Source of the DNA: Verrucomicrobiia bacterium
GTDB lineage: Bacteria; Verrucomicrobiota; Verrucomicrobiia; Opitutales; Cerasicoccaceae
Assembly: GCA_030425485.1 (NCBI GenBank)
Contig: JAUIAM010000005.1
Coordinates: 62,001-126,000, forward strand
Length of the DNA stretch: 64,000 nt
Direction of reading: 5' to 3'
Made by a program: the position numbers and the translations under genes. Positions 35,732 to 44,281 of the stretch are shown here, in pieces. The notes beneath the pieces are model-generated. The model made no database searches, was not told the origin of the DNA, and saw only the letters and a program-made list of their open reading frames with translations. The first letter of the stretch is position 1. Each line of letters opens with the position of its first letter.

Positions 35732-36280
35732 GTGGGCAAGGTTTACGAAACGATCGACGACAAGCTTCGACAGTGGGTCGAAGCACAGAAGATGTTTATC
35801 GTGGCCACCGCCCCCCTCAGCGGCGACGGGCTTATCAACTGCTCGCCCAAGGGCATGGATACCTTCCGCATTCTGGGCCCGACCACCGTCGCCTACCTGG
35901 ACCTGACCGGAAGCGGCATCGAGACCATTGCCCACCTCAAGGAGAATGGCCGCATCATCATCATGTTTATGGCCTTCGAAGGTGGCCCGAAAATCGTCCG
36001 CTTTCATGGTAAAGGAGTTGTCTATGAAAAAGGCTCGGACGACTTCGCACGTCAGGCGCAGCACTTCCCAGACCTGCCGGGCGCACGAGCTGTTATCCAG
36101 ATCGAGGTCAACCGTATCGCTGACTCCTGCGGCTTCAGCGTTCCGCTCTACGACTACGTTTCCGATCGGGACATCCTCGTGGATTTTTCGAGAAACCTGG
36201 GCGAAGAAAAGCTGCAGTACTACCGTGAGAATAAAAACAGCCGCAGCCTGGACGGGCTACGCGGCTATGAAGGGAAATGA
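35732..36280 (+). CDS. Pyridoxamine 5'-phosphate oxidase-fold protein (PNPOx-like, putative FMN-binding)
   Basis: This 182-residue protein has the split-barrel PNPOx-like fold pattern: FIVATAPLSGDGLINCSPKG at the front, AYLDLTGSG, a beta stretch with GRIIIMFMAF and a C-terminal segment ending GLRGYEGK. This subgroup is usually annotated only as pyridoxamine 5'-phosphate oxidase family, and the substrate is unknown. The start is a GTG 25 bases after mreB. Its insertion between mreB and mreC is unusual; a link to shape control is not supported by the sequence. Confidence 0.82.
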   Translation: MGKVYETIDDKLRQWVEAQKMFIVATAPLSGDGLINCSPKGMDTFRILGPTTVAYLDLTGSGIETIAHLKENGRIIIMFMAFEGGPKIVRFHGKGVVYEKGSDDFARQAQHFPDLPGARAVIQIEVNRIADSCGFSVPLYDYVSDRDILVDFSRNLGEEKLQYYRENKNSRSLDGLRGYEGK

Positions 36281-36359
36281 GTTTCCGGATATGGGCGCTT
36301 GTCAATCCCTGCAGGCTGGTAAATGCTGAGACTTCCGTGCAATCCCTTCGTCTCACCAC

Positions 36360-37214
36360 ATGGCCTTAAAACGACTGAGCCAACTCAAGCCCGTTGCTGT
36401 CCTGATGGCGTTCCTTATCGCCTGGTGGGTGCTGCCTGTCGTCCTGAAGCGTTGGGTTAAGACCGGCTTTTACGAATTCCAAGCCCCCATCTTTTACCTC
36501 GAATCCCAGGCAGAAGATTTGCAGAGCTACTGGACCCTCCGCGGGCAGTCGAAGCGCGAGATGATCGCCGCTGGCCGCGACCTGGCCCGTGAAAACGCCC
36601 GCCAAAGCGTCCAACTGCAGGAAGCCCGCAACCTCGCGCGTGAAGTCGAACGCCTGGAGTCGATCCTGGACCTGCCCTCACGCCCAGACTACCATTACGA
36701 AGTCGCCCGCGTGGCCCAGCGGGATCTCTCCGCCTGGTGGCAGCAGATCACCATCCGCAAGGGAGCCAATTATAACATCCCCGTCGGTGCAGCCGTAGTC
36801 TACCGGGGCGGCGTGGTCGGGCGCGTGCGCGAAGTCCACGCCTACACCTCCACGGTCGAGCTGGTTTCGAGCAGTGGCTTTCGCATGGCGGCGACCGTTT
36901 TGGGTGAAGACCGTCCCGTCACTTATCAGGGCCTCATCAACCCACCCTTCAGCAACCCGCTGGGCGAGGTGCTCAATGTTCCGGCAGACATCAAGCACAC
37001 TGGCGGACAACCGCTGCTGCTCGTTTCTTCCCCGCTGGGCGGCATCTTTCCCGCCGGGCTGACCATCGGGGAGATTGTCAGCCTCGCACCTGGTTCGGAC
37101 GGTTTTTTCCAGCGGGGCAGCGTGCGGCTCAACCCCGACCTGGGCAGCCTGCGCGAAGTCGCCGTCGTCATCCCCCTTTACGAGGAAGAGGAGGCTCGCA
37201 CCGATGGAGATTAA
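36360..37214 (+). CDS. mreC: Rod-shape determining protein MreC
   Basis: The 284-residue bitopic protein has a membrane span at about 12-30, a coiled coil at about 62-105 (ARENARQSVQLQEARNLARE) and the periplasmic MreC double beta-barrel with GVVGRVREVHAYTSTVELV and GLINPPFSN. MreC links MreB, MreD and PBP2 in the elongasome. The stop overlaps the mreD start by 11 bases. The 79-bp gap before it contains no named signal. Confidence 0.9.
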   Translation: MALKRLSQLKPVAVLMAFLIAWWVLPVVLKRWVKTGFYEFQAPIFYLESQAEDLQSYWTLRGQSKREMIAAGRDLARENARQSVQLQEARNLAREVERLESILDLPSRPDYHYEVARVAQRDLSAWWQQITIRKGANYNIPVGAAVVYRGGVVGRVREVHAYTSTVELVSSSGFRMAATVLGEDRPVTYQGLINPPFSNPLGEVLNVPADIKHTGGQPLLLVSSPLGGIFPAGLTIGEIVSLAPGSDGFFQRGSVRLNPDLGSLREVAVVIPLYEEEEARTDGD

Positions 37215-37728
37215 CCTCCGCTGGTGGATACTGGCCCTGTGCAACCTGCTGTTGTTCTGGCTGCAAGGCATGGTGGGCGACGCCACCGGAGCACTCGGCC
37301 TGACCCTGAGCGTCAACGCCCTGTACGTCATCATGCCCGCGGTCTGCCTCAGTCAGGGCTGGGGCCTGGTGCTCATGTTCCTGGCCGGGCTATCGGTCGA
37401 TGCGGGCTTGCCCATCGGCTTTGGTTTCCACGCCGTCATGTTCGCCGTCGCCCTGACGGTTCTCCACGCCTACCAGCGCAGTTTGCAAAAAGCGGGCCTC
37501 GGGCAACTCATCGCACTGACCATCGGCCTGAACATCATTTTCCAACTGGTGGAGGCCGTGCTGCTGGCCGGCCCGCTCTCCTCTTACGGTGAATACTGGC
37601 TGCGCATCGGCAGCGACCTCGTCGCCTCCACCCTCGCCACCGGACTCGTCGGCTGGTGGTTCCTCAGCCTGGAGCACTGGCTGCTGACCATCACCGGGCA
37701 GGAGATGGCCGAGCCGGAAAACGTGTAG
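37204..37728 (+). CDS. mreD: Rod-shape determining protein MreD-like membrane protein
   Basis: The 174-residue protein has about five membrane spans (WWILALCNLLLFWLQG, then LYVIMPAVCLSQGWGLVLMF, and LIALTIGLNIIFQLVEAVLL), as MreD does. Sequence conservation in MreD is low, so the call depends on topology, size and position directly after mreC with an 11-base overlap. A longer reading upstream lies inside mreC and is rejected. It should help assemble the elongation complex in the inner membrane. Confidence 0.82.
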   Translation: MEINLRWWILALCNLLLFWLQGMVGDATGALGLTLSVNALYVIMPAVCLSQGWGLVLMFLAGLSVDAGLPIGFGFHAVMFAVALTVLHAYQRSLQKAGLGQLIALTIGLNIIFQLVEAVLLAGPLSSYGEYWLRIGSDLVASTLATGLVGWWFLSLEHWLLTITGQEMAEPENV

Positions 37729-37776
37729 CGCATAATTGCATTGCCCAACTGCCGGGATGCTCCAAGGCTTCATCCT

Positions 37777-39177
37777 ATGAAGTACGCCGCTATCCTATCG
37801 CTGTTTACCCTGAGTTGCCTCTTTACGGGCGGATGTAGTGAAAACAAGGACCAGCAGTCCGCTCCCGCGAAAGCAGATGTCCCCAAGCCACCTCCCTCTC
37901 CCAATCAATTTTCGGGCCTGCAAGAGATCGGCAACGAGCTCAATGAGCTGATCGTGGCAGGCGATTACGCCCCGGTGACCGCGCAACTGCTGGAGCTGCG
38001 CGACAACATCGTTAAAACCAACGACGGGTTTAATGCCTACTTTGCCATTACCAGCAGCATGACGGAAAACGCTGAAATGGGCGATGCCTACCTCCAGTGG
38101 CTGAAGCAGGAACCCGACAACCCAATCCCGCATGTGCTCTATGGGCTCTGGTGTGTTAACGAGGCCTGGAATCATCGCGGTGGCGGCTGGGCCTACCTCG
38201 TCTCCGAAATCGGCTGGGAAAACTTTGAACGCTACTTGCTCGAAGCCAAAGGCCACCTGGTTAAAGCCTACGAACTGGACCCGAAGGAGTACGCAGCTTG
38301 CGCTCAAATGATAACCGTGTCCATGGGAGACAGCGACAAGGGAGATGTCATGATGTGGCTTGAGCGTGCCACTGAACACAATCCAACCTTTTACATGGCA
38401 TATGACAAAGTGGCCTACGCGCTCTACCCGCGCTGGCAGGGGGAAGACGGCGAATCCCTCGCCTTTATTAAAGAGCATATCGACATCGACCCCACCTTCC
38501 AGTGGATGCTCGTTGATTGGATCGAGTCCGAGAGCGACGACGCTGATAAGCTAGAAGACAAAGACTCGCAAACCGCCCTTCGCATTGCCCACGAGATGGT
38601 CGAGCGCTACCCGGACTCCGGCTTTGCCGAGCGTCGCCTGGCCGTTTTGCTCCGCTGTTACGGTATGGACGAAGAAGCTATGGTCCACTACCAGAAGGCC
38701 GTAGAGAAAGACCCATCGGTTAAGAACCTGCGTGCCTACGCCTATCGGCTCTACAAGCTCAACCGCGCTGTGGAAGCACTGGAATTGTACGAGCAAGCAC
38801 TCGAACTTGAGCCCAACAATATTGAGACGCTGGAGGCAATCGCCAGATGCTATCACTACGGCGACGGGGTCTACAATCTCGATAAGGCCATCGAGCTCTA
38901 CCAGCTCCTGATGAAACTCCAGCCCGGAGATCGCTGGACGCCCATCAACTTGGGGGACTGCTACCTCTGGCTCCATCAATACGAAAAGGCCCTGAATGAA
39001 TACCAGTATACCGTAAAAACCTGGCCCAGGTTTGGCGCAGCTTATTACCGGCTGGGCAAAGCCTACTACCTCATGGATGATAAGACAAAAGCCGAACTGG
39101 CATTTACCAAGGCCATCGATCTTGATCCGGACTATGAGGACAACATCGCCCGATTCCTGAAAGAACAGGGCGAATAG
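37777..39177 (+). CDS. TPR-repeat lipoprotein in the elongasome operon
   Basis: The 466-residue protein starts MKYAAILSLFTLSCLFTGGC, a lipoprotein signal peptide with the lipobox Cys at residue 20. An acidic, largely helical body ends in about four to five tetratricopeptide repeats (from about 320: VKNLRAYAYRLYKLNRAVEAL onward, then YRLGKAYYLMDDKTKAELAF). It lies 48 bases after mreD and 92 before the PBP2 gene. TPR lipoproteins often scaffold envelope machines, so a link to the elongasome is suggested by position but not shown. Confidence 0.8.
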   Translation: MKYAAILSLFTLSCLFTGGCSENKDQQSAPAKADVPKPPPSPNQFSGLQEIGNELNELIVAGDYAPVTAQLLELRDNIVKTNDGFNAYFAITSSMTENAEMGDAYLQWLKQEPDNPIPHVLYGLWCVNEAWNHRGGGWAYLVSEIGWENFERYLLEAKGHLVKAYELDPKEYAACAQMITVSMGDSDKGDVMMWLERATEHNPTFYMAYDKVAYALYPRWQGEDGESLAFIKEHIDIDPTFQWMLVDWIESESDDADKLEDKDSQTALRIAHEMVERYPDSGFAERRLAVLLRCYGMDEEAMVHYQKAVEKDPSVKNLRAYAYRLYKLNRAVEALELYEQALELEPNNIETLEAIARCYHYGDGVYNLDKAIELYQLLMKLQPGDRWTPINLGDCYLWLHQYEKALNEYQYTVKTWPRFGAAYYRLGKAYYLMDDKTKAELAFTKAIDLDPDYEDNIARFLKEQGE

Positions 39178-39269
39178 CCCGTGCGCGCGTATTACCGCTG
39201 CATGCGCGCTTGAAAAGTGAACGTCGGGGCAACTATGTTGTCTGTCTTCTTAGTGACAACGCGCCTCCG

Positions 39270-41198
39270 ATGAAAGTCCACCACTTCAGTAACTGGAACC
39301 CCCGCCTCAACCTGTTCTTTTACGTGTTCGGGCTGATGATCCTGACCCTCGTCTGTGGGCTGGCCTGGCGACAGCTCCTCTTGCAAGGCGAATGGAAGGA
39401 AAAGGAAGAACGGCAGAACCATCGACGTATCATCCAGCCCGGACCGCGGGGCAATATCTTCGACCGCCACGGGCGCATCCTCGTCGGCAACCGTCCGAAC
39501 TTCTCCGCCGTGGTTTACCTGCGCGAGTTGCGCAACGAGTTTGACAAGGAATACGCCGACCTGCTCAACACCCGCCGTGAGGAACACTACGCCGCCCACC
39601 CGGACGAAACCTTTCGCTTCGACTGGGAAGAACTCATCTGGGAGTCACGCCAGCGCGTGCTCCAGCGTTACCTCGACCAGATAAACGGCATCCTCGGCAC
39701 GGACGAAAAGATCAGTATTCGCGACCTCCAGCGTCACTACTGGAGCCGCCTGCTCATGCCCTTCCCCCTCATGAGCGACCTCAAGCCACAGCAGTACGCT
39801 GAGCTCATCGAGCAGCTCCCGCTCGGCTCCCCCATCGATATTTACACCGACACCGCCCGCGACTACCCCTACGAGAACGTGGCCAGCCACACCCTCGGCT
39901 ACGTCGTGGCCAACCCTACCGCGCTCGATGAGTCCACCATCCCCGGCGAGGAGTTGAAGACCTTTCACAACAAAACCGAGGTGGGCAAAAACGGCGTCGA
40001 GTATGCCTTTGACGAAACCCTCCAGGGCGTCAGCGGGGGCGAAATCTGGGTCGTGGACCGCTTCCAGTTTCAGTACGACAAGCCCTTGGTCGAGATACCA
40101 GCCAAGCCGGGCAAGGACGTCATCACCAGCCTCGACATCGACCTCCAGCTTGCCGCCGAAGAGGTCATCGGGGACAAAACCGGGGCCGCCGTCGCCATCG
40201 AAATCAAGACAGGTGAAGTTCTCGTCATGGCGAGCAAGCCAGGCTACAACCTGAACGACTTTTCCCCCTTCATCCGCCAGGAGGCTTGGGACAAGGCGAT
40301 GGAGGAAGGTGCACTCTACAACCGCGCCTCGCAGGGGCTCTACGCCCCAGGCTCGACCTTTAAAATGATCACGGCCATTGCCGCCATGCGCCATAACGAT
40401 CTCGACCCCACTGCTGTTCTCGAATGCGGCAGCCACTACCGCGTGGGCAACCGCCTCTTTCCAGAGCACAGCCGGGCTAGTTTTGGCGAAGTCGACCTGC
40501 GCAAGGCCCTCCAGAAAAGCAGCAACGTCTACTTTTATCAGGTCGGGCTGGCGACCGGCATTGACAACATCAGCGCCGAGGCCATGCGATTCGGTCTCCA
40601 CGAGCCCACCGGCATCGAAGTCCCCTACGAAGCCACCCGCATGATTGTTCCGACCAAGGAGTGGAAGAAAGAGCGTGATGGCCGCGGCTGGGTGCCCGGA
40701 GATACAGCAAACGTCTCCATTGGCCAGGGCGATCTCTTTGTCACTCCGCTCCAGATGGCGGCCTACATCGCCTCACTCGCGCGAGGCGAGACCCGTACCC
40801 GCGTCACCATCGTGCACGACCCTGAGGGCAAGCCCGTCGACCACGGCGGCGAGCCCATCGGGCTCAGCGATGAGCAATACGCCGAGCTGATTGGCGGAAT
40901 GGAGCAGGCCGTCAGCCGTCAGGGCACAGCCCGTTTTGCGATGGTGGACGGCATCCGCATTGCGGGAAAAACCGGCACCGCCCAGGTCAAGCGCCCGAGC
41001 GGCAAGATCACCCTGGCATGGTTCGTCGGCTTTGCGCCGGTGGAGGACCCGCAGATCGCCGTCGCTGTCGTCATGGAGGGGCTCGTCCCCGGTGACCACT
41101 ACGCCGGTGGCAAGACCGCTGCTCCCGTTGCCCAGGCTATTTTCGAAGCCTACTTCGCCGACCGCACGATGGACGACCTGCTCTCGATGGGACGGTAG
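39270..41198 (+). CDS. mrdA: Penicillin-binding protein 2 (peptidoglycan DD-transpeptidase)
   Basis: This class B PBP of 642 residues has a membrane anchor (about 12-35), a dimerisation domain with GPRGNIFDRHGRILVGNRP, and the transpeptidase domain. The catalytic set is intact: Ser362 and Lys365 in APGSTFKM, Ser417-Ser-Asn419 in KSSNVYF and Lys567-Thr-Gly in IAGKTGTAQ. It cross-links new wall in the elongasome with RodA, whose gene is not in the window. I start at MKVHHFSNWN, which places the anchor at a normal distance, rather than the in-frame ATG 60 bases upstream. Confidence 0.93.
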   Translation: MKVHHFSNWNPRLNLFFYVFGLMILTLVCGLAWRQLLLQGEWKEKEERQNHRRIIQPGPRGNIFDRHGRILVGNRPNFSAVVYLRELRNEFDKEYADLLNTRREEHYAAHPDETFRFDWEELIWESRQRVLQRYLDQINGILGTDEKISIRDLQRHYWSRLLMPFPLMSDLKPQQYAELIEQLPLGSPIDIYTDTARDYPYENVASHTLGYVVANPTALDESTIPGEELKTFHNKTEVGKNGVEYAFDETLQGVSGGEIWVVDRFQFQYDKPLVEIPAKPGKDVITSLDIDLQLAAEEVIGDKTGAAVAIEIKTGEVLVMASKPGYNLNDFSPFIRQEAWDKAMEEGALYNRASQGLYAPGSTFKMITAIAAMRHNDLDPTAVLECGSHYRVGNRLFPEHSRASFGEVDLRKALQKSSNVYFYQVGLATGIDNISAEAMRFGLHEPTGIEVPYEATRMIVPTKEWKKERDGRGWVPGDTANVSIGQGDLFVTPLQMAAYIASLARGETRTRVTIVHDPEGKPVDHGGEPIGLSDEQYAELIGGMEQAVSRQGTARFAMVDGIRIAGKTGTAQVKRPSGKITLAWFVGFAPVEDPQIAVAVVMEGLVPGDHYAGGKTAAPVAQAIFEAYFADRTMDDLLSMGR

Positions 41199-41250
41199 AG
41201 CAGACGTACACCACTCGTTTGCTCAGGATGACAACCGACGAGCCTTCAGC

Positions 41251-42216
41251 TCAGTCTTGTTCAGGCACGGCCAGCGCGTCGCGTATCGTATCGGCCACGG
41301 TGCCCACTTCCAGCGCGGCCAGATTTCCCTCCGGCGCAGGCAACACGTGGTGGTGCGGGTTATCCAGCGGCCAGGGGCCGAATCGCTCGGGCGGCGTGGG
41401 TCCAAATATCGCCACCAGTTCCGTCCCCATGGCCGCAGCCAGATGCATCGGTCCGCTGTCGTTGCACACACATAGCCGGGCATTGCGGATCAAGGGCACG
41501 AGCTGTTGCAGCTCGGTAACTCCGGTCAGGTTGAGAAAGCGCTCCTTCGGCCACTTTCCAGCAGGCTCGACCTCCTGGTCTCCGGCCCAGACAATGCGGG
41601 TATCGGGCAACTCATCGAGCAAACGCGCCGTCAACTCCTGAAATCCCGGCCACTCTTTCTCTGCCCGTCGACTGCCAGGAAACAGGACGACCGCCCCCTT
41701 CGTCCGCTCAGGCAAACGGGCAGTCAAGCCACTGGGTTCGCGAAAGGCCAGCGGTCCGACCAACTCTGGTTTCAGCCCTAGCAAGGGCAAGAATTGGAGT
41801 AAAATTTCCAGCGCGTGCGCCTGCTTCCCCTTGGTAGGGAGCTTGGGCTTAATGAAATAGGCTAACTGGGCACCCTCGCGGCCATCGCGTCGCCCGGCCT
41901 TCTTTTTTGCCTTGGCGTGCCAGGCCATGTACGCGCTGCGAGCCAGCCCCTGCATGTCCAGCACCCAGTCGTACTCGCGCTGTTTGATCTCACGGATGCA
42001 CTCGCGCATGCCGCGCAGCCCGCGATTGCGGGGAAAAACAATCACCTCGTCCACACAGGCACAGACTTTCACCAGCGGGGCGAACAGCTCGCGCACCACC
42101 CAGGTGATGCGTGCCGAGGGCAGCTGTGCCTTGAGCGACTGCACGACCTGGAGCCCGTGGATGATGTCTCCCAGCGAAGACGGTTTGATGATGAGAATTT
42201 GCAAGCGCGTATTCAA
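41251..42216 (-). CDS. Lipopolysaccharide heptosyltransferase, GT9 family
   Basis: The 321-residue cytoplasmic enzyme has the ADP-heptose transferase pattern: ILIIKPSSLGDIIHGLQVV at the start, WVLDMQGLARSAY in the first domain and CNDSGPMHLAAAMGTELVAIFGP in the nucleotide-binding half. It transfers a heptose or a related sugar during inner-core LPS assembly. The wording is closest to the WaaC (heptosyltransferase I) group, but that is tentative. It diverges from a second GT9 gene that is fused to an acyltransferase, with 72 bases between starts. Confidence 0.88.
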   Translation of the reverse strand: MNTRLQILIIKPSSLGDIIHGLQVVQSLKAQLPSARITWVVRELFAPLVKVCACVDEVIVFPRNRGLRGMRECIREIKQREYDWVLDMQGLARSAYMAWHAKAKKKAGRRDGREGAQLAYFIKPKLPTKGKQAHALEILLQFLPLLGLKPELVGPLAFREPSGLTARLPERTKGAVVLFPGSRRAEKEWPGFQELTARLLDELPDTRIVWAGDQEVEPAGKWPKERFLNLTGVTELQQLVPLIRNARLCVCNDSGPMHLAAAMGTELVAIFGPTPPERFGPWPLDNPHHHVLPAPEGNLAALEVGTVADTIRDALAVPEQD

Positions 42217-42288
42217 AGCCGGACTGCCCCGCTTCGTCCACCTGTTTTTTTACTTGGGCAAAACGTTGGATATGACATTGCTTGTGGG

Positions 42289-44202
42289 GTGACTGGATTT
42301 TTCCTCGACTGCCTCGGACGCCTCTTCGCCGCCATGCCCACCGCACTGGCGGAAGCCTTCTGCAAGGTGATCGGCGACCTCATCTACTTCGGGCTGAAAA
42401 AGAAACGCCGCGCCCTGCTCTCCAACCTCCACCACGCCTTTCCCGACAAACCCCGCCAGTGGCACCAGAAGATCGCGCGCACCAGTTGCCGTCGCACGGT
42501 CGAGCTCGGGCTCTTCGCCCTGGTCAGCCCGGCCTTTTCCCAAAAGCGTCTGCGCCGCCACTTCACTCTGGGCGAGGGGCTAAAAAAGGAACTCGCTTTC
42601 GCGCTGGAGACGAAGGAGTCGGGCGTCATTCTCGTGCCACACTTCTCGCTCATGGAGGCGCTGACCACCCTGCCCGCCCACTTCGACGAGCCCATCATGC
42701 CCGTCGGCGTGCTCTACCGCCCGCTCAAGCAGGCATCGCTCGACCGCTACGTCAAGCGCACCCGCGAACGCTTTGGCATCAAACTCATCTCCCGACGCGA
42801 CGGTTTTGACGCGCCCATGCAGATGCTCCGCGAGGGCGGACTCGTCGCCGTGCTCTTTGACCAAAACGCCGGGACCAGCGGCGTGCTCACCACCTTCTTT
42901 GGCCGCGCCGCCTCCACCACCGACCTGCCCGGGCTCATCGCCCAGCGCTTCAAGACCCGCGTCGGCGTGCTCTACACCGAGCGCACGGGCTTCTGGCAAG
43001 GCACCATCCACCTCGACATCCTGGCCAACAAAGCCCGCGCCACCCAAGTCGTGCTCAAGGGCAACCAATGGCTGGAAAACCGCCTCAAGACCTCGGATGA
43101 CATTTGCGCGGACTGGCTCTGGCTTCACAGCCGCTGGCGTTGCCAGGACATCCCCGAAAAGCGACTCCGCCTAGCGGCCAAGCGCGACGCCATCGTGGAC
43201 ACCTGCGAGTTCCACGGCTGGGATGCCCTCCCCCGCACGACGCGCTTCTGGGTGCGCATGCCTAACTGGCTCGGGGACGTCGTCATGGCCCTGCCCCTCC
43301 TGCGCGCCCTGCGCCTTTCCCGGCCCGACGCCGAGCTCACCCTGCTGGCTCAGCCGCATTTTCTGCCCCTGCTGGAGAAGCTGCAGGTAGCCGACCGCCT
43401 CCTACCCCTGCCCAAGAAGGGCACCAGTGGCTACTTCAAACCCTTTCGCGCATGGGCTCACCAATACCCCGACGTGCAGCTGCTCTTCACCAATTCCACC
43501 CGGGGAGACCTGGAGGCCAAGTGCATCGGCGCGCCCCAGCGCTTCGGCATCGCCCGCCCGGGTAAGCCCCGCCGCAACCTGACTCACACCTGGACACTGC
43601 CCGATGGGCTGAATGAGGCCGAGTTGCACCAGACTCGCCTCTGGGAGCAGTTTTTCCAGCACTTTGGCCTGCGCGGCGAGCTCGACCTCTCTCCCATCCC
43701 TTGGCCAAATGCCAACACCCGCGCCAAGTCCGCCCCCCGCATCGGGCTCATCCCCGGCACGGAAAACGACCCCTCCAAGCGCTGGCCCGTCAGCCACTGG
43801 CACGCCCTGATCGAGCAGCTTCTAGCGGAAAAGCCCGAGGCTCAGCTCACCACCTACGGCACGGCCCGCGACGTGGACATCACCACGCTGGTCGTCGAAG
43901 GCTATCCCACCGATCGCGTGACCGACATGGCCGGCAAGACTGGGCTGGTCGAGTTTATGGACGAGCTGTCAGGCCTCGACCTGCTGATTTGCAACGACAC
44001 CGGCGGCATGCACCTGGCCAACGCCATCGGCACCCCCGTGCTGGTTATCTTTGGCCCGACCAATCCCATCCGCACCGGGCCGATCTTCGACGCGCCCGCC
44101 GTCCTCCTCCAACCCGAAGGCTGCCCCCCCACCGGCGGTATGCCTATCGATCAGGTCGCGCCCGGACGCGTCGCGGCTGAAGCCGTGAAGCTGCTGGGAT
44201 AG
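42289..44202 (+). CDS. Fusion of lipid A-type acyltransferase (LpxL/HtrB-like) and heptosyltransferase (WaaF-like)
   Basis: One continuous frame of 637 residues encodes two LPS enzymes. Residues 1-300 are a lysophospholipid acyltransferase-type domain with the catalytic HX4E at His118-Glu123 (PHFSLMEAL) and the substrate loop around FDQNAGTSGVLTTFFGR. Residues 320-637 are a GT9 domain with RMPNWLGDVVMALPLLRALR and CNDTGGMHLANAIG. I use the GTG at 42289, since no ATG suits the onset of homology. Acylation of lipid A and addition of core heptose are normally done by separate proteins. Confidence 0.85.
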   Translation: MTGFFLDCLGRLFAAMPTALAEAFCKVIGDLIYFGLKKKRRALLSNLHHAFPDKPRQWHQKIARTSCRRTVELGLFALVSPAFSQKRLRRHFTLGEGLKKELAFALETKESGVILVPHFSLMEALTTLPAHFDEPIMPVGVLYRPLKQASLDRYVKRTRERFGIKLISRRDGFDAPMQMLREGGLVAVLFDQNAGTSGVLTTFFGRAASTTDLPGLIAQRFKTRVGVLYTERTGFWQGTIHLDILANKARATQVVLKGNQWLENRLKTSDDICADWLWLHSRWRCQDIPEKRLRLAAKRDAIVDTCEFHGWDALPRTTRFWVRMPNWLGDVVMALPLLRALRLSRPDAELTLLAQPHFLPLLEKLQVADRLLPLPKKGTSGYFKPFRAWAHQYPDVQLLFTNSTRGDLEAKCIGAPQRFGIARPGKPRRNLTHTWTLPDGLNEAELHQTRLWEQFFQHFGLRGELDLSPIPWPNANTRAKSAPRIGLIPGTENDPSKRWPVSHWHALIEQLLAEKPEAQLTTYGTARDVDITTLVVEGYPTDRVTDMAGKTGLVEFMDELSGLDLLICNDTGGMHLANAIGTPVLVIFGPTNPIRTGPIFDAPAVLLQPEGCPPTGGMPIDQVAPGRVAAEAVKLLG

Positions 44203-44207
44203 TTTTT

Positions 44208-44237
44208 CATCTGCGGGAATCTGTGTAATTTGCGGAC
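44208..44237. repeat. Short REP-like intergenic repeat (TCTGCGG type)
   Basis: The stretch CATCTGCGGGAATCTGTGTA runs on to TTTGCGGAC. It closely resembles the 56223-56293 element, which has TCTGTGTGAATCTGCG. It lies in the gap between the acyltransferase fusion and the convergent aminotransferase gene. Confidence 0.45.
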
Positions 44238-44281
44238 AAATCACCGTTTGTCAGCTCACGGTTTAAAAGCCTCTAGCGTCT

